DNA from: Pseudonocardia alaniniphila
GTDB taxonomy: Bacteria; Actinomycetota; Actinomycetes; Mycobacteriales; Pseudonocardiaceae
Assembly (NCBI RefSeq): GCF_022524485.1
Contig: NZ_JAKXMK010000002.1
Span: 248,001-312,000 of the forward strand
Length of the DNA stretch: 64,000 nt
Direction of reading: 5' to 3'
The translations under genes and the position numbers were made by a program. The notes below the pieces were generated by a model. It was not told where the DNA came from. It searched no databases and worked only from the letters and a program-made list of their open reading frames with translations. This document shows positions 7,904 through 16,410 of this stretch, in pieces (the first letter of the stretch is position 1; every line of letters begins with the position of its first letter).

Positions 7904-9424
7904 GTGGACCAGCTCGGGCTCCTCCTCGACGGTTTCGCGGGTGCGCTGACCCCGGCGAACCTGATGTGGGCGCTGATCGGCGTGACGATCGGCACGGCGG
8001 TCGGCGTGCTGCCCGGCATCGGCCCGGCGCTGACGGTCGCATTGCTGCTGCCCATCACGTTCCGGCTCGAGCCGTCCGCCGCGCTGATCCTCTTCGCCGG
8101 CATCTACTACGGCGGCATGTACGGCGGCTCGACCACGTCGATCCTGCTCAACACGCCCGGCGAGAGCGCCTCCATGATCTCCGCGCTGGAGGGCAACAAG
8201 ATGGCGCGGGCCGGGCGGGCGGCCGCGGCACTGGCCACCGCCGCGCTCGGCAGCTTCGTCGCCGGCACCATCGGCACGGTGGCGCTGACGTTCCTGGCGC
8301 CGGTCGTCGCCGACTTCGCGCTGGGCTTCGGACCTCCCGAGTACGTGGCGCTGATGGCCGTCGCGTTCGTGACGGTGAGCGCGCTGCTCGGGCCGAACCT
8401 GCTCAAGGGCGTGGCGAGCCTGCTGGTCGGGATCACGATCGGCCTGATCGGCATCGACTCGCAGACCGGCCAGCCCCGTCTCACCTACGGTGTCGACGCG
8501 CTGCTCGACGGCATCGACGTCGTGATCGTGGTGGTGGCGCTCTTCGCGCTGAGCGAGGCGTTCGGACACCTGCTCACCGGCACGGGGCACTCGACCGTGC
8601 AGCCGCTGCGGGAGCGCGTGGTGCTGTCGCGCTCGGACTTCCGTCGCTCCTGGCCCGCCTGGCTGCGCGGCACTGCGCTGGGATTCCCGATCGGGAGCCT
8701 GCCCGCGGGCGGGGCGGAGGTGCCCACGTTCCTCAGCTACAGCGTCGAGAAGAAGCTGACCAAGCACCCCGAGGAGTTCGGTCACGGCGCCATCGAGGGC
8801 GTCGCGGGGCCGGAGTCGGCGAACAACGCTGCCGCGGCCGGGGTGCTGGTGCCGCTGCTGACGATCGGGCTGCCCACGTCGGCCACGGCCGCGGTGATCC
8901 TTACCGCGTTCCAGTCCTACGGGCTGCAGCCGGGTCCGCAGCTGTTCACCGAGTCCGGACCGCTGGTCTGGACGCTGATCGCGAGCCTGTACGTCGGCAA
9001 CGTCATGCTGCTGGTCCTCAACCTGCCGCTCGTGCGGGTGTGGGCGAAGCTGCTGCAGATCCCGGCTTACGGGATCTACGCCGGGGTGCTGGTGTTCGCC
9101 ACCCTCGGGGCGTTCGCGGCAGGTGGCACGACCGTCGACCTGGTGGTGCTGTGCGGGCTGGGCCTGCTCGGGTTGCTGATGCGGGAGGCGGGCATCCCCG
9201 TGGCGCCCGCGGTGGTGGGACTGATCCTCGGGCCGATCGCGGAGCAGCAACTCCGGCGGGCGCTCACACTCTCGGAGGGCGACCCGGCGATCCTCGTGTC
9301 GTCGCCGATCACGGTGTTCCTGTGGGTGGTGGTGGTGCTATCGCTCCTCATACCCGTGGTACTGCCAGTGGTCAGGAGGCGCAGGCGGTCACTCGTCGCC
9401 GCCGGTCGTCCGGGCGAGGAGTGA
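7904..9424 (+). CDS. tctA: Tripartite tricarboxylate transporter large membrane subunit TctA
   Basis: The 506-aa large permease of the TTT family, with about eleven to twelve membrane helices. Family hallmarks visible are [14 protein letters not shown] near residue 31, [20 protein letters not shown] near 67, and a second [12 protein letters not shown] near 324. With TctB and the TctC binding protein it should form a secondary, ion-driven high-affinity importer for citrate, tricarballylate or another carboxylate. It starts with GTG at 7904, two bases after tctB. No terminator is obvious directly after it. Confidence 0.9.
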   Translation: MDQLGLLLDGFAGALTPANLMWALIGVTIGTAVGVLPGIGPALTVALLLPITFRLEPSAALILFAGIYYGGMYGGSTTSILLNTPGESASMISALEGNKMARAGRAAAALATAALGSFVAGTIGTVALTFLAPVVADFALGFGPPEYVALMAVAFVTVSALLGPNLLKGVASLLVGITIGLIGIDSQTGQPRLTYGVDALLDGIDVVIVVVALFALSEAFGHLLTGTGHSTVQPLRERVVLSRSDFRRSWPAWLRGTALGFPIGSLPAGGAEVPTFLSYSVEKKLTKHPEEFGHGAIEGVAGPESANNAAAAGVLVPLLTIGLPTSATAAVILTAFQSYGLQPGPQLFTESGPLVWTLIASLYVGNVMLLVLNLPLVRVWAKLLQIPAYGIYAGVLVFATLGAFAAGGTTVDLVVLCGLGLLGLLMREAGIPVAPAVVGLILGPIAEQQLRRALTLSEGDPAILVSSPITVFLWVVVVLSLLIPVVLPVVRRRRRSLVAAGRPGEE

Positions 9425-10508
9425 CATTCCGGCCGAACGGTAGGAGATGTCGAACGCGGAACGCCACTGGTTCTCTCGCAGATGTGCGTGATGCGGACAT
9501 TCCGCGACGTGCTCGACGGACTGCGCCGGGCGTTGTCGTCGGTGGCCGCGACGTTGTCGCGCTGTTGTGGTGCTGAGTTTTGCTGGTGTGGTCCATGTCG
9601 ATGTCCGTGAATGTGGGCAACTCCGAGTAGGGGCTCGACGTTGCCCGGCATAAAGATCGGGGTGTTGTCGACGACAGCGTCGATGCCGTAGGAAGTAAGT
9701 CGACCAGGTTGATGTGAGCCCGCGATGTATCGCCGCCACGGCTCGTCCGGAGACCGCTGACGATGGGCTGCGAATCTTGACCGCCGTGACACCCGGGAAC
9801 GGATCCTCGCCGACGCGATCGGCACGGCGCCACCGCCGAGCGCGTACTCGACAGTTGTTACCGGAGCGGCCGGTCGATATACAAGCTGCTCCGCGCCGGT
9901 ACGGATGAGCCGGCCTTGACGTGGCGACGTAACACGGCTGCGTGAGGATGTCGGATGGGCTCCACGCGAGGGATCCCGTGACCGGACGTACAGCCGGACA
10001 TCCGTGACAATTATCTGTACCGGAGTCGCACCGCTCGGGATCCCGTTCCGTTGCGAGGTATGGCGGACGGGGTATAGGAGTTCGTACTGCTTCTCGTTCG
10101 GCCTGGCGATGTGCCCGTGATCGTCGTTCTCCGGTTACCTCGACGATGAGGAACTCCGCACCGATCGCCGTCCGGTATTCAGGAACTGTTCCAGAGGTGT
10201 GAGGGATTCAACCCGGCACCACTCGCTGAACGGAAACATACCTGGCCGGCCGCTGAACAATGCACCCCGCGCGTGCCCGCCACGAAGCGGACCCGTGGGC
10301 ACGTCGGAGCTGCGTGAAGGAGCTCGGTGAGCCACAGAGATCCCCTCGGGCCCGATGGTGCCGACGCCGTGGTGGGCCGCCGCGGGGATCTCGACCGTAT
10401 TCGTGTGTTGCCGGAAGCGCCCGACCGCGAGCGGCCCGTGCTGCCGGCGGGCGAGGCGGGAGCCGGGCACGACCGCGCTCGCCACGCCGGGCCGTGACCC
10501 CGTAGAAA

Positions 10509-10556
10509 GGAGCCGTAGTGCTGTCGAGAGGCCGTCCCGAACAGCACTACGGCTCC
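10509..10556. repeat. Perfect 16-bp inverted repeat with 16-base loop
   Basis: GGAGCCGTAGTGCTGT at 10509-10524 is exactly complementary to ACAGCACTACGGCTCC at 10541-10556. It lies about 130 bases upstream of the first permease gene. It could be a terminator for a lost upstream gene, a regulatory hairpin in the leader, or the ends of a miniature element. No T-tract follows. Confidence 0.7.
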
Positions 10557-10571
10557 GCAACTCCGAGTGGA

Positions 10572-10586
10572 TTCGCTATAGCGGAA
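10572..10586. promoter_or_regulatory. Operator-like palindrome upstream of importer operon
   Basis: TTCGCTATAGCGGAA contains the perfect 10-base palindrome CGCTATAGCG flanked by TTC and GAA. A related half, GTTATAGC, lies at 10599-10606. It is about 100 bases upstream of the transporter operon. An IclR-type regulator (14261-15073) is the nearest candidate binder; this is inference. Confidence 0.4.
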
Positions 10587-10683
10587 CTTGGGCTTCGCGT
10601 TATAGCCCTGTGCGCGTCACCGATATACCTTTCGTGCCCAGATCGGTGGCTCCCCGTATGTCCACCGCGCAAGGAGGACATCA

Positions 10684-11556
10684 GTGCAGCCCACCACCGG
10701 CACCGCGCCCCCACCGGGTGGGGTGGCCGGGCACGCTGCGGCCCCGGCGACCGCCGCGCGGGGTTCGTCCACAGGGGACGGCTCGCGGCTGCGCACCGTC
10801 GGCCTCGGGCTCAGCGGAATCGTCGGCGTGGTCGTCGTGCTCGAACTGGTGGTGCGCACCGGCCTGCTCCCGCACGCCTGGTTCCCGCCGCCGTCGGAGA
10901 TCGTCCCGGCGTTCGTCGGGCTGGTCACCTCGGGCGAGCTGTTCGTCCCGCTCGGCCAGACGCTGCAGGGCTGGGTGCTCGGCATCGCCGCCGCTGTCGT
11001 CGTCGCCGTCCCGCTCGGTGTGCTGATCGGCTCGTTGGAGCTCGCACATCGCCTGACGCGCTTCATGCTCGAGTTCCTCCGGCCGATCCCCCCGGTCGCT
11101 CTGATCCCGGCAGCCGTCCTCATCTTCGGGTCAGATCTGGACATGAAGGTCTTCCTGATCGCGTTCGGTACCTTCTGGCCGGTGCTGTTGCAGACGGTCT
11201 ACGGCGTTCACGACGTCGACCCGACGGCGCGGGACACGGCCCGGTCCTACGGGCTCACCCCGCGGGCCGTGCTGGTGCGGGTCACGCTGCCCAGCGCGCT
11301 GCCCTACATCGCCACCGGCCTGCGCATCGCGTCGGCGATCGGCCTGATCCTCGCCGTCACGAGCGAGATCGTGGTCGGCGTGCCGGGGATCGGGGGCCGG
11401 ATCACCGACGCCCAGTCCGCGGGCGGTGCCGAAGCACTGATGTACGCGTGGATCCTCGCCGCGGGTCTGCTCGGGTGGATGCTCAACAGCGCGCTGCAGA
11501 CAACGGAACGCCGGGTCCTGCACTGGCACCCGTCCTTCCGTGGAGGCAACCGGTGA
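10684..11556 (+). CDS. ABC transporter permease, SsuC/TauC/NrtB type (1)
   Basis: A protein of 290 aa with about six membrane helices and the inner-membrane permease EAA-type loop (D-V-D-P-T-A-R-D-T-A-R-S-Y-G-L … V-T-L-P-S-A-L-P at about residues 178-206), which contacts the ATPase. It belongs to the nitrate/sulfonate/taurine importer group. A strong AAGGAGG site lies six bases before the GTG at 10684. It is the first of four genes (two permeases, ATPase, binding protein) and overlaps the second permease by GTGA. The C-terminus R-R-V-L-H-W-H matches that of the second permease, showing that the two are paralogues that probably pair as a heterodimer. Confidence 0.85.
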   Translation: MQPTTGTAPPPGGVAGHAAAPATAARGSSTGDGSRLRTVGLGLSGIVGVVVVLELVVRTGLLPHAWFPPPSEIVPAFVGLVTSGELFVPLGQTLQGWVLGIAAAVVVAVPLGVLIGSLELAHRLTRFMLEFLRPIPPVALIPAAVLIFGSDLDMKVFLIAFGTFWPVLLQTVYGVHDVDPTARDTARSYGLTPRAVLVRVTLPSALPYIATGLRIASAIGLILAVTSEIVVGVPGIGGRITDAQSAGGAEALMYAWILAAGLLGWMLNSALQTTERRVLHWHPSFRGGNR

Positions 11557-12395
11557 TCCGCGGTCGTGTCACGGACTGGGCGCTGGCGCTCCTCCTTCCC
11601 GTCCTGCTGCTCGTGGCCTACGACGCCTGGGCACGCACCGCGGGCGACTTCTTCTTCCCGCCGCTGTCGGAGATCGGCGCGACCTTCGCCGACGAGTGGC
11701 TCTTCACCCGCATCCCCACCGACCTGCTCCCCAGCCTCGGGCGGATGCTGGCGGGCTTCGCGCTCGCCGTCGGCGGCGGCGTCGCGCTGGGCGCGCTGCT
11801 CGGGTTCTCGCGCATGCTCTCGACAGCGCTGGACCCCGTGCTGCAGTTCCTGCGCGCGTTGCCGCCACCCGCGCTGATCCCCGTCTCCCTGCTGGTCTTC
11901 GGAGCCGGGGACAGCGCGAAGGTCTTCCTCATCGCGCTCGGAGCCGTGTGGCCCGTGCTGCTCAACACCGTCGACGGGGTGCGCGGGGTGGACCGCACGG
12001 CCCTGGACATGGCCCGCTCCTACCGCGTGCCGGCCCATGCACGGCTCACACGGCTGGTGTTGCCGGCCGCGCTGCCGCGGATCTTCGCCGGTGCCCGCAC
12101 GGCACTGGGAATCGCGATCATCCTCATGGTGGTCAGCGAGCTGATCGGGGCCGACAACGGCGTCGGCTACGTCGTACAGCTCGCGCAGCGAGGGTTCGAC
12201 ATCCCCGAGATGTGGGCAGGCACCCTGCTGCTCGGCCTGCTCGGCTTCGGGGCCAACGCGCTCTTCGTCGCGTTCGAGAAGCACGTTCTGCACTGGCACA
12301 TCGCGACCACCGGCCGAGCGAGCAGCGCACCGCGCCGTCGCTCCCGCCGCCCCACCCCGAAGCCGACGGAGGCTGCCGGTGCTCGACGTTCGTGA
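11553..12395 (+). CDS. ABC transporter permease, SsuC/TauC/NrtB type (2)
   Basis: The second permease, 280 aa, with six predicted helices and its own coupling loop (G-V-D-R-T-A-L-D-M-A-R-S-Y-R-V … L-V-L-P-A-A-L-P). The GTG at 11553 overlaps the preceding TGA in GTGA. It is paralogous to the first permease along its length, including the K-H-V-L-H-W-H-I tail, after which there is a basic, proline-rich extension. The last 17 bases overlap the ATPase gene. Two distinct permeases are less common than a homodimer in this importer class. Confidence 0.85.
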   Translation: MIRGRVTDWALALLLPVLLLVAYDAWARTAGDFFFPPLSEIGATFADEWLFTRIPTDLLPSLGRMLAGFALAVGGGVALGALLGFSRMLSTALDPVLQFLRALPPPALIPVSLLVFGAGDSAKVFLIALGAVWPVLLNTVDGVRGVDRTALDMARSYRVPAHARLTRLVLPAALPRIFAGARTALGIAIILMVVSELIGADNGVGYVVQLAQRGFDIPEMWAGTLLLGLLGFGANALFVAFEKHVLHWHIATTGRASSAPRRRSRRPTPKPTEAAGARRS

Positions 12396-13161
12396 CCTGA
12401 CCAAGACCTACGACCCCGCCGGCGCGCCTGCCATGGCCGACCTGACGTTCACGGTGGGCGAGCGCGAGTTCGTCTGCATCGTCGGCTCGTCGGGCTGTGG
12501 CAAGACGACGATGCTGCGCTGCCTGTCCGGCCTGGTCGCCCCGACGTCCGGCACGGTGACGCTGGACGGGACCCCGGTGGACGGCCCGCCGAAGGACATG
12601 GCCTTCGTGTTCCAGGACTACAGCCGCTCGCTGCTGCCGTGGATGACGGTCGCCGGCAACGTGAGCTTCCCCCTGTCCTACAAGGGCCTCTCGAAGGCCC
12701 AGGCGGCCGCGGCCACCGCGGAGGCGCTGGCCGCGGTCGGCCTCGGCGACCGCGGTGACAGCTACCCGTGGCAGCTGTCCGGCGGCATGCAGCAGCGCGT
12801 CGCGATCGCGAGGGCGCTGGCCTACCAGCCCCGGATCCTGCTGATGGACGAGCCGTTCGCCTCCGTCGACGCGCAGACCCGCGCCGACCTCGAGGATCTG
12901 CTGCTCGACATCTGGCGCCGCTACGACATCACAGTCCTGTTCGTCACCCACGACATCGACGAGGCCGTGTACCTGTCCCAGCGGGTGCTGGTGCTGCGCC
13001 GGCCCGCCCACGTGCACGAGATCGTCGAGGTGGACCTGCCGGCCGAGCGCGACCAGCTGGCCACCAAGCAGCTTCCCCGGTTCGGTGAGCTGCGCTCGCA
13101 CGTGCTGTCGAGCTTGCGTTCGCCCCAGGCCGCCGACACCCCGTCCGTCCTCCCCGGCTGA
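12379..13161 (+). CDS. ABC transporter ATP-binding protein, SsuB/TauB type
   Basis: A nucleotide-binding subunit of 260 aa. Walker A G-S-S-G-C-G-K-T-T lies at about residues 36-44, the Q-loop F-V-F-Q-D-Y at about 75-80, the signature L-S-G-G-M-Q-Q-R at about 132-139, Walker B L-L-M-D-E-P-F-A-S-V-D near 154-164, and the switch histidine in V-T-H-D-I-D-E-A. The L-P-W-M-T-V region is typical of nitrate/sulfonate/aromatic sulfonate importers. It starts with GTG at 12379, overlapping the upstream permease gene by 17 bases, and is followed by the binding protein after 56 bases. Confidence 0.9.
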   Translation: MLDVRDLTKTYDPAGAPAMADLTFTVGEREFVCIVGSSGCGKTTMLRCLSGLVAPTSGTVTLDGTPVDGPPKDMAFVFQDYSRSLLPWMTVAGNVSFPLSYKGLSKAQAAAATAEALAAVGLGDRGDSYPWQLSGGMQQRVAIARALAYQPRILLMDEPFASVDAQTRADLEDLLLDIWRRYDITVLFVTHDIDEAVYLSQRVLVLRRPAHVHEIVEVDLPAERDQLATKQLPRFGELRSHVLSSLRSPQAADTPSVLPG

Positions 13162-13217
13162 CACCGCCCCCCACGCAGTCCGCTCCCCAGCAGCACGCCC
13201 CGAAGAAGAGGACACAG

Positions 13218-14186
13218 ATGAGGACCTGGTTACGCCTCGGCGCCGCCGTCGCCGCCGCGGCTCTGCTCACCACCGCCTGCGGCGGCGGTTCCGGATCGGT
13301 ACCGCAGGCCGGTGAGGACGGCCTCACGCCGTTGCGCATCGCCGAGACCGCCGGCGCCCCGCTGAACTTCCTCACCTACGGCGACGAGCAGGGCCACTTC
13401 GCCAACGCCGGGATCGACCTCGACATCTCCTCGTCCACGGGCGGCGCCACCGTGATCCCGCAGCTGATGAGCGGTGACCTGGACGTCGCGGGGTCGAACA
13501 TCGTCTCCGGGATCATCGCGATCAGCCAGGGGCTGCCGATCCAGATGGTCTCGGCCGGCTCCAGCACCTCGGAGGACCCGGCGCAGGACTTCTCGGCCCT
13601 CATGGTCGCGCCGACCAGCACCGTGACGGGGATCGGCCAGCTCGCGGGGCAGAAGGTCGCGGTCAACAGCCTGCGCAACATCAACGACATCGTGCTCGGC
13701 AACCAGCTGCAGCAGGCCGGGCTGAACTACGACAGCGTGCAGTTCGTGGAGATCCCGTTCCCGGACATGGCCCCGGCGATCCAGCGCGGGGACGTGGCCG
13801 CAGGCATGCTCATCGAGCCGTTCGTCACCGTGGCGGAGGGGCAGGGCCTGAAGATCATCGGCCGTCCGTACTCGGATCTGCGCCCCGGCCTGCAGATCGG
13901 GACGTACCTGATGCGGCAGGACCTCGTGCGCTCCGACCCGGACCTGGTGCAGCGGTTCCAGCAGGCTGTGAAGGCCACTGCTGACTCCATCGCCTCCGAC
14001 CCGCAGTCGTTCCGCACCGCGCTGCCCCGGATCAGCCAGACCGACCCGGCGCTGGCCGAGAAGGTGCGGATCAACCTGTGGCGCGGCGCCAGCGACCGCG
14101 AGTCGTTGCAGCTCGTGATGGATCTGATGGTCCAGTACAAGCTGATCGACGCGCCCGTCGACCTCGACCAGGCGGTGGCCGGCTGA
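13218..14186 (+). CDS. ABC transporter substrate-binding lipoprotein, SsuA/NMT1-like
   Basis: A lipoprotein of 322 aa. The signal peptide ends at the lipobox L-L-T-T-A-C (Cys near residue 21), then comes a glycine/serine linker and a periplasmic-binding fold of the NMT1/SsuA class, with a bound-ligand loop near S-S-S-T-G-G-A-T-V and A-G-S-N-I-V-S-G-I-I-A. It delivers substrate to the two permeases just upstream. Because the neighbouring IclR-controlled genes encode a gentisate-type ring-cleavage pathway, an aromatic carboxylate is a reasonable ligand, but sulfonates or nitriles cannot be excluded from sequence alone. Confidence 0.85.
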   Translation: MRTWLRLGAAVAAAALLTTACGGGSGSVPQAGEDGLTPLRIAETAGAPLNFLTYGDEQGHFANAGIDLDISSSTGGATVIPQLMSGDLDVAGSNIVSGIIAISQGLPIQMVSAGSSTSEDPAQDFSALMVAPTSTVTGIGQLAGQKVAVNSLRNINDIVLGNQLQQAGLNYDSVQFVEIPFPDMAPAIQRGDVAAGMLIEPFVTVAEGQGLKIIGRPYSDLRPGLQIGTYLMRQDLVRSDPDLVQRFQQAVKATADSIASDPQSFRTALPRISQTDPALAEKVRINLWRGASDRESLQLVMDLMVQYKLIDAPVDLDQAVAG

Positions 14187-14191
14187 GGGAT

Positions 14192-14253
14192 GATCGCCGC
14201 GAGATCCGCCGGATCGCCCTTGCGGGGGCGCAGATCGCGATCTCGCGGCGATC
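14192..14253. terminator. Perfect 15-bp inverted repeat between converging genes
   Basis: GATCGCCGCGAGATC at 14192-14206 is exactly complementary to GATCTCGCGGCGATC at 14239-14253, with a 32-base loop that is itself GC-rich. It begins six bases after the stop of the binding-protein gene and ends seven bases before the stop of the converging IclR gene, so a bidirectional terminator is the simplest reading. Confidence 0.65.
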
Positions 14254-14260
14254 TTCGGGG

Positions 14261-15073
14261 TCAGTGCGGGGAGCGGAGGCGCTCGTGCACCATCTCCGCT
14301 CCCCGCAGGACGTGCGTGGCGAAGTCCCGGATCGCCTCGATGTCGCCCATCCGGCTGCTCGGGGCGGCCACGCCGAGCCCGGCCAGCGGCTGCCCGACCG
14401 TGTCGCGCAGCGCCGCGGCCACGGCGCACACCCCGTCCGCGCTCTCCTCCCAGTTGAGCGCGTAGCCCTGGTTGCGGATCTCCGCGAGCTCCGCCTTGAG
14501 GGCCGTGCGGGAGGTGAGCGCCGCGCCCGTCGTCGCGGCGGGAAGCTCCTCGTGGGGGTAGCGCCGGTCGATCTCGGCGACCGACAGCCCGGCGAGGATC
14601 GCCTTGCCCACGGCGGAGGCGTGCGCGGCCCGGACGACGCCCGTGCGGTTGCCCACCCGGACCGACCGCGGGCTCTCGGCGCAGTCGACGAACCGGATCG
14701 TGGTGCCCTCGAGCACGGCGAGGCTCGCCGTCTCCTGGGTCTGCTCCCGTAGCTCCTCGAGGACCGGACGGGCGACGCGGCGGATGTCGATCCGGCTCAC
14801 CGCGGCGAGGCCGATCTCCACCAGCGCGGGGCCGGGACGGTAGGCGCCGTTGGGCCGGTCCTGCATGACGAAGCCGCGCCGGCGCAAGGCGGTGAGCAGC
14901 CGGTGTGCGGTTGACCGGGCCACGCCGAGGAGATCGGCGGCCTCGGCCACGCGCAACGCCTGACGCTCGCCGATCAGCTCTAGCAACCACAGGGCGTTGT
15001 CCACCGACGTGGTCGGTGCGGCTTGCCCGAGCGAGCGGTGCTGCGGCGAGGCCGTCGGCCTGCTGTTCGACAT
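14261..15073 (-). CDS. IclR-family transcriptional regulator
   Basis: A regulator of 270 aa. An N-terminal winged helix-turn-helix (about residues 23-85: V-D-N-A-L-W-L-L-E-L … L-G-V-A-R-S-T-A-H-R-L-L) is followed by the IclR effector domain (about 90-265), with the usual A-H-A-S-A-V-G-K-A-I-L-A signature near residue 152. It is divergent from the flavin monooxygenase gene with only 41 bases between the two starts, so a shared operator is likely. IclR proteins commonly control gentisate and related aromatic pathways, and this one probably also governs the importer operon whose end it faces. Confidence 0.88.
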   Translation of the reverse strand: MSNSRPTASPQHRSLGQAAPTTSVDNALWLLELIGERQALRVAEAADLLGVARSTAHRLLTALRRRGFVMQDRPNGAYRPGPALVEIGLAAVSRIDIRRVARPVLEELREQTQETASLAVLEGTTIRFVDCAESPRSVRVGNRTGVVRAAHASAVGKAILAGLSVAEIDRRYPHEELPAATTGAALTSRTALKAELAEIRNQGYALNWEESADGVCAVAAALRDTVGQPLAGLGVAAPSSRMGDIEAIRDFATHVLRGAEMVHERLRSPH

Positions 15074-15114
15074 GAAGGAACAATAGCCAACTTACTTCTT
15101 TCTGGGCGGAATGG

Positions 15115-16410
15115 ATGTCTAGCCTCAGCGCCATGATCTGGGACCCCGCCACCGCCGCGCCGGTGAGCTTCGAGCGGCCGGTCGTCGTCGTCGGTGGTGG
15201 CCCGGTGGGTATGACCGCCGCCGCCGCGCTCGCCGTCGAGGGCCTGCCGGTCGTGCTGGTGGAACTCTCACCCGAGCCGCGTCCCGACTGGCGGGCCAGC
15301 ACGTTCCACGCCGCCACCCTCGAGCTGCTCCAGACGATCGACATCACCGATCGGATGCACGCCGAGGGCCTGGTCGTGCCCAAGTACCAGTTCCGCGACC
15401 GCCAGGACGGGCTGGTCGCCGAGTTCGACTTCCGCCTGCTGGCCGACGAGACCCCGTTCCCCTACCGGCTGCAGCTGAACCAGCAGCACCTCGTGCGGAT
15501 GCTGGCCGAGCGACTACGGGGCGACGAGCGGGTGCGGCTGCGCTTCGGCACCCGGCTCACGGGCCTCGACATCACCGCCGACGGCGCGCGGCTGCACCTG
15601 TTCGGACCGGAGGGCGAGACCGAGCTCCTGGCGTCTTACGTGATCGGCGCGGACGGGCCGCGCAGCGCGGTGCGGGGCGCGATGGGTGTCGACTTCGAGG
15701 GCTTCACCTACCCCGAGCGCTTCGCGATCACGAGCACGTCGGTGGACCTGCAGGAGCTGCTGCCCGACCTCGGGCACGTCAACTACGTCGCCGACCCGCA
15801 GGAATGGCTCTTCATCCTGCGCACGCCGGAGTCGTGGCGTGTGGTGTGGCCCGTGCCGGAACGACTATCCACCGAGGAGGCGAGCGACCCCGCACGCCTG
15901 GAGAGCCAGCTGCAACGCGTAGCCCCGTACGACGCCGGTTATCCGGTGATCGACCACCAGCTCTACAACGTCCACCAGCGCGTGGCCTCGGCGTTCCGGA
16001 TCGGCCCGGTGCTGCTGGCCGGGGACGCCGCCCACATCAACTCCCCACTCGGCGGGGTCGGGCTCAACTCCGGGATCCACGACGCGATGGACGCCGCACG
16101 GCGGCTCGGCCGGATCGGGCGGGCCGGCAGCGGCGGTAGCGTCGACATCGACGCCGAGCTCAGCGCGTACGACCACGTTCGCCGCACGGTGGCCGTCGAG
16201 TACGTCCAGGCCGACACCCAGCGCAACACCGATCGACTGCGCGAGACCGATGACACGGTTCGCCGGCAGAACCAGGACGATATGCGGGCAATTGCTGCTG
16301 ATCCGCAGCGAGCACGCGCCTACATTCGTCGGGTGTCCCTCCTGGAGAGCGTGCAGCGCTTCGGGATCGGCACGCCGCCTGCCGAGCTGGAACTGGAGGA
16401 AGCCAGATGA
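15115..16410 (+). CDS. FAD-dependent aromatic-ring monooxygenase (MhpA/PheA family)
   Basis: A class A flavin monooxygenase of 431 aa. It has the N-terminal V-V-V-V-G-G-G-P-V-G-M-T motif (about 22-33), the D-G motif Y-V-I-G-A-D-G-P-R-S-A-V-R near residues 177-189, and the C-terminal V-L-L-A-G-D-A-A-H-I-N-S-P-L-G-G-V-G-L-N-S-G motif near 298-319. It lacks the thioredoxin-like C-terminal domain of phenol hydroxylases. With the gentisate dioxygenase directly downstream (ATGA overlap), a para-hydroxylation yielding gentisate or a substituted gentisate is likely, for example from a 3-hydroxybenzoate-type substrate. The ATG at 15115 is used; ATGs at 15111 (out of frame) and 15133 exist. Confidence 0.82.
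   Translation: MSSLSAMIWDPATAAPVSFERPVVVVGGGPVGMTAAAALAVEGLPVVLVELSPEPRPDWRASTFHAATLELLQTIDITDRMHAEGLVVPKYQFRDRQDGLVAEFDFRLLADETPFPYRLQLNQQHLVRMLAERLRGDERVRLRFGTRLTGLDITADGARLHLFGPEGETELLASYVIGADGPRSAVRGAMGVDFEGFTYPERFAITSTSVDLQELLPDLGHVNYVADPQEWLFILRTPESWRVVWPVPERLSTEEASDPARLESQLQRVAPYDAGYPVIDHQLYNVHQRVASAFRIGPVLLAGDAAHINSPLGGVGLNSGIHDAMDAARRLGRIGRAGSGGSVDIDAELSAYDHVRRTVAVEYVQADTQRNTDRLRETDDTVRRQNQDDMRAIAADPQRARAYIRRVSLLESVQRFGIGTPPAELELEEAR

Larger units (their letters stand above)
9425..10683. other. 1.26-kb intergenic gap with possible gene relics
   Basis: I find no convincing intact gene here. The minus strand at about 9590-9720 reads protein-like in one frame (Y-G-I-D-A-V-V-D-N-T-P-I-F-M-P-G-N-V-E-P), and the plus strand near 9778-9810 reads R-R-D-T-R-E-R-I-L-A-D-A, like the start of a TetR helix. 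Both lose sense within about 30 codons. A minus-strand frame at 10135-10560 is open for 141 codons but I do not recognise it. The right end holds the inverted repeat at 10509-10556 and the operator-like palindrome at 10572-10586. Confidence 0.4.

Noticed and set aside
9714..9908. Intact TetR-type regulator in the 9.4-10.7 kb gap
   Set aside because: Only about 12 residues resemble a TetR helix; the frame then loses similarity and the open frame is 64 codons.
10135..10560. A 141-codon minus-strand gene
   Set aside because: No recognisable motif and no ribosome-binding site, and its start lies within the perfect inverted repeat; left as a possible relic.
14192..14253. A tRNA or structured RNA at the perfect inverted repeat
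   Set aside because: A simple stem with a 32-base loop between converging stops is better explained as a terminator; no cloverleaf forms.
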